From the NCBI GenBank assembly GCA_934630995.1, contig CAKTXU010000062.1, forward strand, positions 1 through 8,321: a stretch of 8,321 nucleotides of DNA. The letters are read 5' to 3'. The position numbers and the translations under genes are program-made. Of this stretch, positions 1 through 6,673 are shown in pieces. Every line of letters begins with the position of its first letter. The first letter of the stretch is position 1. The notes under the pieces are model-generated. The model was not told the DNA's origin and searched no databases. It saw nothing but the letters and a program-made list of their open reading frames with translations. This stretch comes from an uncultured Eubacteriales bacterium (lineage in GTDB: Bacteria; Bacillota; Clostridia; Oscillospirales; Acutalibacteraceae).

Positions 1-66
1 GGCGGTCAGGTGAGTAATCCCGGTCGGAGAAAACCGGCTGAACATACGCAAGCGACAGTAGAATAA
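1..66 (+). CDS. possible 3' end of an upstream gene
   Basis: Frame 1 is open from the window edge through 21 codons to a TAA at 64-66, which overlaps the start of the ribosome binding site of the next gene. The other two forward frames hit stops within the first 15 bases. A stop codon fused to the next gene's Shine-Dalgarno sequence is common inside Gram-positive operons. The visible peptide tail is hydrophilic and shows no recognisable motif. Twenty-one open codons can occur by chance in GC-rich DNA, so this is weak. If real, gene 1 would not be the first gene of its transcript. Confidence 0.3.
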   Translation, partial: GGQVSNPGRRKPAEHTQATVE

Positions 67-71
67 GGAGG
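65..71 (+). promoter_or_regulatory. ribosome binding site of gene 1
   Basis: AAGGAGG lies 7 bases before the ATG at 79. It is a near-perfect anti-16S match and fixes the start of the first surface protein. Confidence 0.85.
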
Positions 72-78
72 AGAGCAA

Positions 79-2319
79 ATGAAACGCATATCCCATTATC
101 TCTCGATCGCCCTGGCTTTTATATTTATGACCTGTACCCTCTGCAGCATATACGGCGTCTTTGCCGTCGCGGACGAGGATACCCAGCCCGACACCGTGTA
201 TCTGGACCCGGCGGATTTTGCGGAAATCGTGCCCGCCGAGGGGAGCGTCGAGACGGACGGCAACTACGGCGTCGCCTACACCTGGCAGCAGGGCCAGGCG
301 TCCGGGGACATCGCCTTCCGGTGGGTGCTGCAAAATCTCGACCCGGCCTACAAGTACCTGATTGTTTCCATCAAGAGCCTGCCCCGGGCAGGTGCAGCCG
401 TCAACCTATGCCTGAACGACAAGCTGTTCAGCACGGAGGCCTTCAACGGCCTGTTGATCGACAGCGGCTCGATTTCCGGCGTGATGAAGAACAGCATCTA
501 CTGCCTGGATATGTCCAAGCTGCTGACCGAATGGCCCGGCGCCATTCGTCTGGACGCCCGCGGCTTCGGCTATCAGGCCGGCGATAAGCTGGAATTCAAC
601 TACTTCGCTGTCAGCAAAACCCCTGTTGACCAGCAGGTGATGCTCGATCCCCGCAACGCCAGCTTGCCCGTTGACGCCGCAATCGCCGACGAAACCGCGG
701 ACGGCGGCTTCTCCTGCAAAATCAACAGCATACCCGCCGGGCATTTCAATTTCCTGCGCTGGAACATGACCCTGAACGCGGATGTGTTCAAGTATATCAC
801 CGTGGCGGTCAAGAGCACGCCCGACGCGGAGGGCGGCGCCTTGATCCCCGGCTTTGGCGACGGCAACTTCTTCACCGGCGGCAATCTGATTAACCAGCGT
901 ATTGTCCGCAACGTGAAGGATACGGTTTTCCTGCTCGACATGAAGGCAAACGGCTACACCGGTATCCGCACGCCGTTCTTCCAGCTCATTCCCGAGGGGC
1001 CGTTCAGCACGGCCGGAGAAAACTCGAAAATCACGTACGACTATATCGCCGTCAGCACCTCCGCCGAGATTATTCCCGCCGGCGATAACAAGGGGCCGAG
1101 CATGGGCGGGCCCGGCGGCGATTCTTCGGAGGCGCCCCCGTCCTCGCAGGAGCCCTCGCAGGAGCCGTCCTCCTCTGAAGCGCCGCCACAGGAATCGTCC
1201 CAGGGATCGTCTCAGGAACCCTCCTCCAATGTGACGCTGGTCCCCAAGCTGATCGATTTGAAATTCGCGGACGCCAAGGTGAGCGACAATGTGGCGGCCT
1301 CCGCGACCGCCGACGGCTTCAAGATGTTCCTCGACCCCGCGCAGAGCGGGATTTATAAAAACACCGGCAACGTTTCCTGGGATCTGGAGGTGGACTTCAG
1401 CAAGCTGGAGAAGCTGCACGTCGACCTCAAGGCCAACAACACCGCCTATTTTCTGGATATCATCATCAAGAACGCGGAGGGAACCCCTGTCGATGCGCTG
1501 TCCTACAGCACCTATATCAACGGCCAGCCCAAGGAATACACCTATGACATCCTCAGCGACATCAAGGCCAAGAACGAGGGCTATCTGAACGGCACCTGGA
1601 AAATCACCGTCCGTATCTGGGCCGACGACGGCGGCAACAAGGATGCGAATCTCTACAACACCTTCGGCCGCATCTATTTCGAAACCAACGAGATGGTGCC
1701 GCAGGAGAGCAGCAGCAAGGATGAGATCCCGCTGGTGCCAAAGCTGATCGACTTGAAATTCGCGGACGCCAAGGCGGACGGCAACGTCGTCGCGACGGCG
1801 GTGGACGGCGGCTTCAAAATGTACATCAATCCCGCGCAGACCGGCATCTATAAAAACGTGGGCAAGGTCGTCTGGTCGGTGAAGCAGGATCTCGGCAAGC
1901 TGGAGAAGCTGCACGTTAACCTCAAGGAGAATCACACCGCTTTCTTCGTGATCATCATTATCAAAAACGCGGAGGGTAGCCCGGTGGATTCCATCGCTTT
2001 TACCGAGTATATCGACGGCCAGCCGAAGGAGCATGTTTTCGATATCGCGGCGAAGCTGAAAACCATGTCGGCGGGCTATTCCAGCGGCGAATGGGACATC
2101 GATGTGCAAATCTGCGCCGACGACGGCGGCAACAAGGATGCGAATCTCTACAACACCTTCGGCCGCATCTATTTCGAGACCAACGAAATGATCCCCGATC
2201 CCGGCTATGTGCCTCCGCACACGGGCGGCGCGAATCTTGCCCTGCCTCTCGCGCTGCTGACCGTGGTGGCCGCAGGCGCGGCGGCGGTCACCGGCCGCAG
2301 GCAGAAAAAAGAACCGTGA
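79..2319 (+). CDS. wall-anchored multi-module surface protein with four beta-sandwich-like repeats
   Basis: A 746-residue exported protein of unknown function. Residues 1-31 form a signal peptide (basic KR start, hydrophobic core, likely cleavage after AVA at 29-31). Two divergent modules follow, A1 (about 40-180) and A2 (about 187-327). Each starts with a V-x-LDP motif and ends in [FY]-[ND]-Y-[FI]-AVS. A Ser/Pro/Glu/Gln linker at 349-384 leads to two closely similar modules, B1 (387-541) and B2 (552-706), repeated at exactly 165 residues. All four share a D-x4-K/Y-x-L-x-V-x-hydrophobic strand motif (for example 438-450), as in galactose-binding-like or CBM-like beta sandwiches; that fold is an inference. 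The C-terminus has PPHTG (712-716), a hydrophobic segment at 720-738 and a basic RRQKK tail, fitting sortase anchoring with proline in place of the usual leucine. The start is fixed by AAGGAGG 7 bases upstream. Gene 2 begins 45 bases downstream and carries related modules, so co-transcription is likely. A glycan-binding or adhesin role is plausible but unproven. Confidence 0.85.
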   Translation: MKRISHYLSIALAFIFMTCTLCSIYGVFAVADEDTQPDTVYLDPADFAEIVPAEGSVETDGNYGVAYTWQQGQASGDIAFRWVLQNLDPAYKYLIVSIKSLPRAGAAVNLCLNDKLFSTEAFNGLLIDSGSISGVMKNSIYCLDMSKLLTEWPGAIRLDARGFGYQAGDKLEFNYFAVSKTPVDQQVMLDPRNASLPVDAAIADETADGGFSCKINSIPAGHFNFLRWNMTLNADVFKYITVAVKSTPDAEGGALIPGFGDGNFFTGGNLINQRIVRNVKDTVFLLDMKANGYTGIRTPFFQLIPEGPFSTAGENSKITYDYIAVSTSAEIIPAGDNKGPSMGGPGGDSSEAPPSSQEPSQEPSSSEAPPQESSQGSSQEPSSNVTLVPKLIDLKFADAKVSDNVAASATADGFKMFLDPAQSGIYKNTGNVSWDLEVDFSKLEKLHVDLKANNTAYFLDIIIKNAEGTPVDALSYSTYINGQPKEYTYDILSDIKAKNEGYLNGTWKITVRIWADDGGNKDANLYNTFGRIYFETNEMVPQESSSKDEIPLVPKLIDLKFADAKADGNVVATAVDGGFKMYINPAQTGIYKNVGKVVWSVKQDLGKLEKLHVNLKENHTAFFVIIIIKNAEGSPVDSIAFTEYIDGQPKEHVFDIAAKLKTMSAGYSSGEWDIDVQICADDGGNKDANLYNTFGRIYFETNEMIPDPGYVPPHTGGANLALPLALLTVVAAGAAAVTGRRQKKEP
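1123..1230 (+). repeat. Ser/Pro/Glu/Gln-rich linker with short tandem repeats
   Basis: This encodes residues 349-384 of gene 1, built from repeated short units such as SSQEPS, QEPS and SSEAPP. It separates the A1-A2 half of the protein from the B1-B2 half. Such linkers act as flexible, extended spacers in Gram-positive surface proteins and are often sites of replication slippage or length variation between strains. Confidence 0.8.
1237..1731 (+). repeat. tandem repeat unit B1 (495 bp) in gene 1
   Basis: First copy of a 495-bp in-frame direct repeat encoding 165 residues, beginning LVPKLIDLKFADAK. It aligns without gaps to the second copy at 1732-2226. Identity is not uniform: the middle has diverged, while 1621-1682 is identical over 62 bases to 2116-2177. 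Confidence 0.9.
1732..2226 (+). repeat. tandem repeat unit B2 (495 bp) in gene 1
   Basis: Second copy of the repeat, beginning with the same LVPKLIDLKFADAK block. The module itself runs to the ETNEMIP at residues 700-706. After that the sequence departs from B1 and enters the cell-wall sorting signal. Confidence 0.88.
2212..2316 (+). other. C-terminal cell-wall sorting signal of gene 1
   Basis: Residues 712-746: a PPHTG-G motif, a hydrophobic Leu/Ala/Val stretch at about 720-738, and a short basic tail (RRQKK). This is the three-part layout of a sortase substrate. The canonical first residue Leu of LPxTG is Pro here; xPxTG variants are familiar in Clostridia. No sortase gene is in the window. 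Confidence 0.75.
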
Positions 2320-2351
2320 TTCCGGCCTTGCATCCATCGATCGCTTTTTTT

Positions 2352-2359
2352 AAAGGAGG
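2352..2359 (+). promoter_or_regulatory. ribosome binding site of gene 2
   Basis: AAAGGAGG lies 5 bases before the ATG at 2365, directly after a run of seven T (2345-2351). It gives strong support for the chosen start. Confidence 0.85.
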
Positions 2360-2364
2360 AGCTT

Positions 2365-3636
2365 ATGAAAAGCAGAAACAGGATCCTCGGTGTTTTGTCC
2401 TGCGCCGTCCTGCTGAGCGGTATGCTGGGGGGGCTCCCCGCTTCCGCCGCGGTCACGGCGGATCAGAAGCTGACCTATTCGGACGCCAACGCCAACTCCC
2501 ACGTCAAGGTCACGCCGGGAAACGACGGAAGCTTTGAGATACAGATGAACGGCGGCGACGAGGTGATGGAGCAGCCGCTCAAATGGAGCGTGGAGGTCGA
2601 CGTGAACAAGGTGCCCTACTGGATCGTGCAGGTGCAGTCCATGCCGGTGGGCAAGCAGCCGGCGCTGCTGTTGAGTGCAGGCGGCGTCTTTGTGGGCGAT
2701 ATGCGCAAGCAAGGGTATGTGGTGGTCGACCTCAGGCCGCTGGCCAAGAACGGCGTGTTCACGGGCGAGCTGGTCCTTTTCTATCAGGATTATCAGTATA
2801 AGCGCAAGGGCACCGATCGCAGCGTGACAAAGGTCGCCCAGTGGCTGAGCGCCAGCGCCGATCTCGGCGGCAAGATAACCGCGGACAACCGCATCGCTTC
2901 CATCGATATCCAGACGCTGATCGATACCCCCACCGAGCTCAAGGCGGCGGACGGTTATACCGACGGCTGGACCATCAAGGAGGACGTGGGCGAATACGGC
3001 TTCGACATGTGGGTCGATCCCGATCAGGAGATCGAGACGTACTCGAATACCGGCTACGTCTACTTCACCAAATATGTGGACCTCGACAAGGTGCCCTATC
3101 TACATGTGAACCTGTCCGAGCTGGAAACCTCGTTCGTCTTCGTGGCTAATGTGATCAATCCTGAGATGGGCACGATTTCCGGCGGCCAGGGATCGGATTA
3201 TGTGCTGGCCGGCAGCAGCGGCATCGCCACCTATAACCTGAAGGATATGGTCGGCGGCGGCAAAAAATATGTCAAGCTCTGTATGGTGGTCGATGACGGC
3301 TCCCGTGCGAACGCCGCCGCCAACTATATCAAGCTTATCCGTATCGACGATCAGGAGGAGTATGAAGTGTCGGCGCCGGTCGAGAGCAGCCAGCCCGGCA
3401 CGGAATCCTCCGCCCAGTCCTCCGATTCATCCCAGACGGCCTCCGGGGCGTCTTCCGGCGCGGCCTCCTCCGCGCCGCAGACCTCCTCCGCCTCCTCTGA
3501 GAGCGGGGGCGGCGACGGCGGGTTCCCGGTCTGGGGGATCGTCGCCATCGTCGCGGGCGTCGTGGTGCTTGTGGGCGGCGGCGTGGCGGCCTACTTTTTC
3601 CTGATCAAAAAGAAAAGCTCCGGGACGACGGCGTAA
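2365..3636 (+). CDS. membrane-anchored surface protein with two modules related to gene 1
   Basis: A 423-residue exported protein of unknown function. Residues 1-28 form a clear signal peptide (KSRNR start, hydrophobic core, cleavage near PASA at 25-28). Module 1 spans about 33-190 and module 2 about 200-332. Both contain the strand motif V-D-[VL]-[ND]-K-V-P-Y-x-x-V (78-88 and 238-248), which matches VDFSKLEKLHV in gene 1 repeat B1. Module 2 ends in VDDGSRANAAANYIKLIRI, recalling ADDGGNKDANLYNTFGRIY of gene 1, so module 2 is homologous to the B repeats. A Ser/Ala-rich stalk (341-385) precedes a hydrophobic helix (387-414) and a KKK stop-transfer tail. There is no sorting motif before the helix, so this looks like a transmembrane anchor rather than a sortase substrate. 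It lies 45 bases after gene 1 with its own strong ribosome binding site and is probably co-transcribed. It is followed by a strong hairpin that may end the transcript. Confidence 0.85.
   Translation: MKSRNRILGVLSCAVLLSGMLGGLPASAAVTADQKLTYSDANANSHVKVTPGNDGSFEIQMNGGDEVMEQPLKWSVEVDVNKVPYWIVQVQSMPVGKQPALLLSAGGVFVGDMRKQGYVVVDLRPLAKNGVFTGELVLFYQDYQYKRKGTDRSVTKVAQWLSASADLGGKITADNRIASIDIQTLIDTPTELKAADGYTDGWTIKEDVGEYGFDMWVDPDQEIETYSNTGYVYFTKYVDLDKVPYLHVNLSELETSFVFVANVINPEMGTISGGQGSDYVLAGSSGIATYNLKDMVGGGKKYVKLCMVVDDGSRANAAANYIKLIRIDDQEEYEVSAPVESSQPGTESSAQSSDSSQTASGASSGAASSAPQTSSASSESGGGDGGFPVWGIVAIVAGVVVLVGGGVAAYFFLIKKKSSGTTA
3523..3606 (+). other. C-terminal transmembrane anchor of gene 2
   Basis: Residues 387-414 form an uninterrupted Val/Ala/Gly/Ile-rich hydrophobic span followed by KKK. 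It is preceded by a Ser/Ala stalk and a flexible SGGGDGG. The arrangement puts the modules outside the cell and nine residues inside. Confidence 0.75.
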
Positions 3637-3655
3637 GTCCCGGCGGCTTTGGCCA

Positions 3656-3683
3656 CGGAGAGGAAGCCTGTGCTTCCTCTCCG
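3656..3683 (+). terminator. strong hairpin after gene 2, terminator-like but lacking a T tract
   Basis: A perfect 12-bp inverted repeat: arms 3656-3667 and 3672-3683 with a CTGT loop, starting 19 bases after the gene 2 stop. No run of T follows; the next bases are GC-rich. It may be an atypical terminator, a 3' stabiliser or a processing site that sets different mRNA levels for genes 1-2 and genes 3-4. Confidence 0.5.
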
Positions 3684-3731
3684 CGGGCCGGTGCCCGTTG
3701 GGTAAGAAAAGAAGCGCCGCCGGAGGGCGGC
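3684..3731 (+). other. two further small hairpins in the gene 2-gene 3 gap
   Basis: A 5-bp stem (3684-3688 with 3693-3697, loop CGGT) and a perfect 6-bp stem (3716-3721 with 3726-3731, loop GGAG) follow the 12-bp hairpin. A competing stem, GCACCG (3730-3735) with CGGTGC (3746-3751), would cover the GTG at 3748. These could form a structured leader for gene 3. In GC-rich DNA short stems are cheap, so regulation is only a possibility. No promoter of recognisable consensus is visible in this gap. Confidence 0.35.
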
Positions 3732-3789
3732 ACCGCACGGAGCGCCGGTGCGGACGAATGGAAAAACTCCAGTCTCTGCGAAAGGATGG

Positions 3790-6657
3790 ATGGTTAGTTT
3801 GAAGTTTTGGAAACGGCTGCTTTACTCCTCATTGGCCGCCACGCTGGTGATCGGTATACCGGCCATAGGCGGGTGCAAAAAGTCCGGTGAAACCGCTTCC
3901 CGCCCCTCCCCGGATACCGATACCGCCAGCAAGGCCACAGGGCCGAACGTCGTTCCGGAAGGGCGGGCAAAGGGCTTTGTCCGGCTTTCAGCGGAAAAAA
4001 GCGCGCGATACGGTGCCATCGATAGGGAAACGCTCTTTGTGCCGGAAACCCATTACACGGCGGGGGACAAATCGGTCTGCATCGCCAATGTGGTGCAGTA
4101 TGGAGCCAAAGGAGACGGCGTGACCGACGACTACGGCGCTTTCAACCAGGCAATCAAGGCGGCGCAGAACAACGGCGGCGGCACCGTCTTCGTCCCGGAG
4201 GGCGTATATTATGTAGGTACGCCGCTCGGCCTGCCGGCCAACGTGCTGTTGAGGGGCGAATACGACTCTCCGGAGACGTCCGGCTACGGCGGGGGCACCA
4301 CCATTCTCACCGACTATGACGCGACGGGGCTGTACAGCCTCCCCTTCATCTCCCTCTCCAGCTGTTCCGGGCTGCGCAATATCGCCGTCTATTATCTCAA
4401 CCAGGATTTCGCCAAGCCCAGGGATCTGGCGCCCTGCGTGGGCTTCGGAAGCCGGGCAATCGGCACGACGCTGGAAAACGTGATGATCTACAACGCCTCT
4501 TATCCGTTGTATCTGGCGGGCTACGGCAACGCCTGCCACGTGTATAACCAGGTGTGGGCGACGCCGCTGAAAATCGGCCTGCTGTCGGATAATAACGGCG
4601 ACGTAACCAGCTTCATCAACCTGTACATGGATGCCAAATACTACGCCAACTGCGGTTTCTCCGGAGCGCCGCAGAGCGAGCAGGACAGGGAAGCGCTGTA
4701 TGACGCGCTGCAGGAAGCGGTGGGCTTCATCTTTGAGCGGCACGACACCCCTTATGCCAACTCCCTGTATTCCCACGATATCGGCACGGCGCTCATCGTG
4801 CGGGAATCGAGCAATCCCAACCGCGAAACCTGGGAAAACAGCGGCGGCTTTGCGGGCGGCTGCCTGCTGTACAATTTTGATTTCACCGGCTGCCATACGG
4901 GCATCCAAATCGAGAAGGTGCTGGTCGGCTGCAGCTTCACCAAGGGCCGGGTGGAAACGCGCGGCGGCGCGAACACCGCCGGTGTCAAGGTGACGAAAAA
5001 TTTCCGCACCGACGCGCAGTTCTCCGCCGTGGATTTCGCGGGCTGTCCGCAGAATGTGGTTTACAACGACTGTGCGAACGGCAATATCCAATTTGTGGAT
5101 TGTACCTTTAAGGACTGGAGCGGCAACGGCGTGTTCTCCTCCGCCGGCAACCTGTACCTTTCTGGCTGTGTGTTTGAAAAAGCGGGCAACGAGATCATGG
5201 CTGACGGCTCGAGAGGGCTGGGGGTCGCAGGCTGCACCTTCGCGGGCACGCCGGAAATATCCGTCAGGAAAATGGCTGCGGAGAACGTCCTCATCTCCCC
5301 TGAGCCGCTGCAAAACAGCATCGGCAGGCCGGAAGTGAACTATGACTATATGGTGCGCAAGCCGGCCGCGGCGTCCTTCGACATATTCAACGCCGCGGAC
5401 TACGGCCTCGATCCCTTCGGCGAGGACGATTGCAGCGCGGCGATTAACAAGGCGCTCACAGCCGCAGGCGACAACGGCGGGGGGATCGTTTATGTCCCCG
5501 CGGGCAAGTACCGGCTGGACAAGACGCTGTATGTGCCGGAAGGGGTGGAGCTGCGCGGCCCGCTGGAAACCTATCATTCCAATACGGTGATCAGCCCCGA
5601 GCAGGATGTCACCTTCTATATCTACGGCGGAGCGGGGCAAAAAGAGGGCGACGGCGCGGTGGTGCTGGAAAAAAACTGCGGCGTGCTGGGACTGTCCTTC
5701 TATTATCCCGAGCAGAATGTCAGCGGCTATCTGGAGGGGGAGGAGTATATTCCCTATCCCTATACCATCACGGCCAAGGGGCCGGGCTGCTGGGTGCGGT
5801 ACACGGTCTGCGCGAATTCCTATTATATGCTGGATTTCGGTTCCGCCCCCGATACCTCGGACTATGTGATTACGGGCGTGCGCGGCCAGCCGCTGAAGGT
5901 GGGGATTTTCGGCGGCAGCAACAGCGGCACCGGCCGGGTGGAATACTGTAATTTCAGCCTCTACGAGTGGTGCTACGGCCCGCTGCCCTACAAGCCCAGC
6001 TTTGGCCCGGGCACCTATGATTACGAGGGCATGAAGACCAATGCCAAGTGGAAAGCCTATGTGATGGATCTGCTCGCGAACTGCGATTACTACCTGTTCG
6101 GCTACAACAAGAACCTGCTCGTCTACGGCAATCTGGCCTATGCCACCCGCTGCGGCCTGCGCTTTGTCGAGCAGGACGGCAAATTCACGGAGCAGGGCAA
6201 GTTCTTCTATCATTGCACGGATATTGCCGGCAGCACGGTAAAAATCGAGCGGGCCGGTGATCTGAAATTCGTGGTCGGTTTCGCCGACTGCGAGCTGGAC
6301 GCGGGCTGCGGCGCGACGGTCACCACCTACAGCACAGGTATGAACACGGTGTTCGAACAATGCATGACGGTTAAGGGCGGCACCCTCAATTTAGGCGGCC
6401 TGCTCGTTTACCGCACCTATCCCGTATTCCTTACCGCGACGGGCGGCACGGTCAATATCAGCGGGGGTATGCTGGTGCAGCCCTCCGACCTGCTGGTGGA
6501 TGCCGCCGGCGGCACGGTGAACGTGGAGGGATTGGTGGTGCGCAATCCGCGCGGCACGGTAGCGGATACGGCGCTGTTTACGGTGCGGCAGTCCGACGGC
6601 GGAAGGGTGAATGTCAATGGCTGCATGGGCACCGACACGGGCATGCCGTGGGAATAG
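3790..6657 (+). CDS. lipoprotein with two tandem pectate-lyase-3-type beta-helix domains
   Basis: A 955-residue protein counted from ATG 3790. Residues 1-29 form a lipoprotein signal (basic KFWKR, hydrophobic core, lipobox IGGC with Cys29), so the protein is lipid-anchored outside the membrane. A short linker and the block EGRAKGFVRLS (57-67) precede domain 1. Domain 1 opens with YGAKGDGVTDD (104-114) and GGGTVFVPEGVYYV, the hallmark N-terminal coil of the Pectate_lyase_3 superfamily. Domain 2 opens at about 530 with a degenerate copy (NAADYGLDPFGEDD, 534-547; GGGIVYVPAGKY). Both domains keep a PLK-[IV]-G block (259-263 and 701-705) at similar distances, indicating internal duplication. The C-terminus shows coils of 22, 22 and 30 residues starting GGTLN, GGTVN and GGTVN, then a final GGRVN. 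The family includes pectate lyases, GH28- and GH55-like hydrolases, epimerases and phage tailspikes; no catalytic residues could be assigned. GH55 enzymes also pair two beta helices and are one alternative. The start is uncertain: GTG 3748 (GGAG 5 bases upstream) would add 14 residues, and TTG 3799 would give a signal the same length as gene 4's. Confidence 0.85.
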   Translation: MVSLKFWKRLLYSSLAATLVIGIPAIGGCKKSGETASRPSPDTDTASKATGPNVVPEGRAKGFVRLSAEKSARYGAIDRETLFVPETHYTAGDKSVCIANVVQYGAKGDGVTDDYGAFNQAIKAAQNNGGGTVFVPEGVYYVGTPLGLPANVLLRGEYDSPETSGYGGGTTILTDYDATGLYSLPFISLSSCSGLRNIAVYYLNQDFAKPRDLAPCVGFGSRAIGTTLENVMIYNASYPLYLAGYGNACHVYNQVWATPLKIGLLSDNNGDVTSFINLYMDAKYYANCGFSGAPQSEQDREALYDALQEAVGFIFERHDTPYANSLYSHDIGTALIVRESSNPNRETWENSGGFAGGCLLYNFDFTGCHTGIQIEKVLVGCSFTKGRVETRGGANTAGVKVTKNFRTDAQFSAVDFAGCPQNVVYNDCANGNIQFVDCTFKDWSGNGVFSSAGNLYLSGCVFEKAGNEIMADGSRGLGVAGCTFAGTPEISVRKMAAENVLISPEPLQNSIGRPEVNYDYMVRKPAAASFDIFNAADYGLDPFGEDDCSAAINKALTAAGDNGGGIVYVPAGKYRLDKTLYVPEGVELRGPLETYHSNTVISPEQDVTFYIYGGAGQKEGDGAVVLEKNCGVLGLSFYYPEQNVSGYLEGEEYIPYPYTITAKGPGCWVRYTVCANSYYMLDFGSAPDTSDYVITGVRGQPLKVGIFGGSNSGTGRVEYCNFSLYEWCYGPLPYKPSFGPGTYDYEGMKTNAKWKAYVMDLLANCDYYLFGYNKNLLVYGNLAYATRCGLRFVEQDGKFTEQGKFFYHCTDIAGSTVKIERAGDLKFVVGFADCELDAGCGATVTTYSTGMNTVFEQCMTVKGGTLNLGGLLVYRTYPVFLTATGGTVNISGGMLVQPSDLLVDAAGGTVNVEGLVVRNPRGTVADTALFTVRQSDGGRVNVNGCMGTDTGMPWE
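6376..6621 (+). repeat. C-terminal beta-helix coil repeats of gene 3
   Basis: Residues 863-944 contain four coils, each opening with GG-[TR]-[LV]-N-hydrophobic, at 863, 885, 907 and 937. The spacing is 22, 22 and 30 residues. Spacing near 22 residues matches the usual length of one turn of a right-handed parallel beta helix, so this directly displays the fold at the end of domain 2. Confidence 0.7.
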
Positions 6658-6660
6658 TAT

Positions 6661-6666
6661 AAGGAG
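6661..6666 (+). promoter_or_regulatory. ribosome binding site of gene 4
   Basis: AAGGAG lies 7 bases before the ATG at 6674 and 3 bases after the gene 3 stop. The tight spacing indicates that genes 3 and 4 share one transcript. Confidence 0.85.
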
Positions 6667-6673
6667 TAAAGCG

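Noticed and set aside
406..2337. 643-codon open frame on the minus strand opposite gene 1
   Set aside because: It is an antisense shadow caused by strong G/C third-position bias in gene 1. The translation is low-complexity, Arg/Ala/Gly/Val-rich, with no ribosome binding site, signal or domain, and its internal repeat merely mirrors B1/B2.
2345..2351. Run of seven T before gene 2 as an intrinsic terminator
   Set aside because: There is no GC-rich stem directly upstream; only a weak A/T pairing with AAAAAAG in the end of gene 1 is possible. The run abuts the gene 2 ribosome binding site, and read-through is more likely.
3758..3802. 14-codon leader peptide frame (ATG 3758 to TGA 3800) overlapping the gene 3 start region
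   Set aside because: Its stop overlaps the TTG at 3799, which hints at translational coupling. However, there is no convincing ribosome binding site and no conserved regulatory residue run, and such short frames are common by chance.
3988..6360. 790-codon open frame on the minus strand opposite gene 3
   Set aside because: It has the same shadow composition, without any recognisable motif. The + strand frame has a lipobox, beta-helix motifs and a conserved paralog.
3748..6657. Phage tailspike origin for the beta-helix proteins
   Set aside because: The Pectate_lyase_3 opening also occurs in tailspikes, but lipoprotein signals, tandem paralogs and neighbouring wall-anchored proteins fit a cellular surface role, and no phage structural genes are present.
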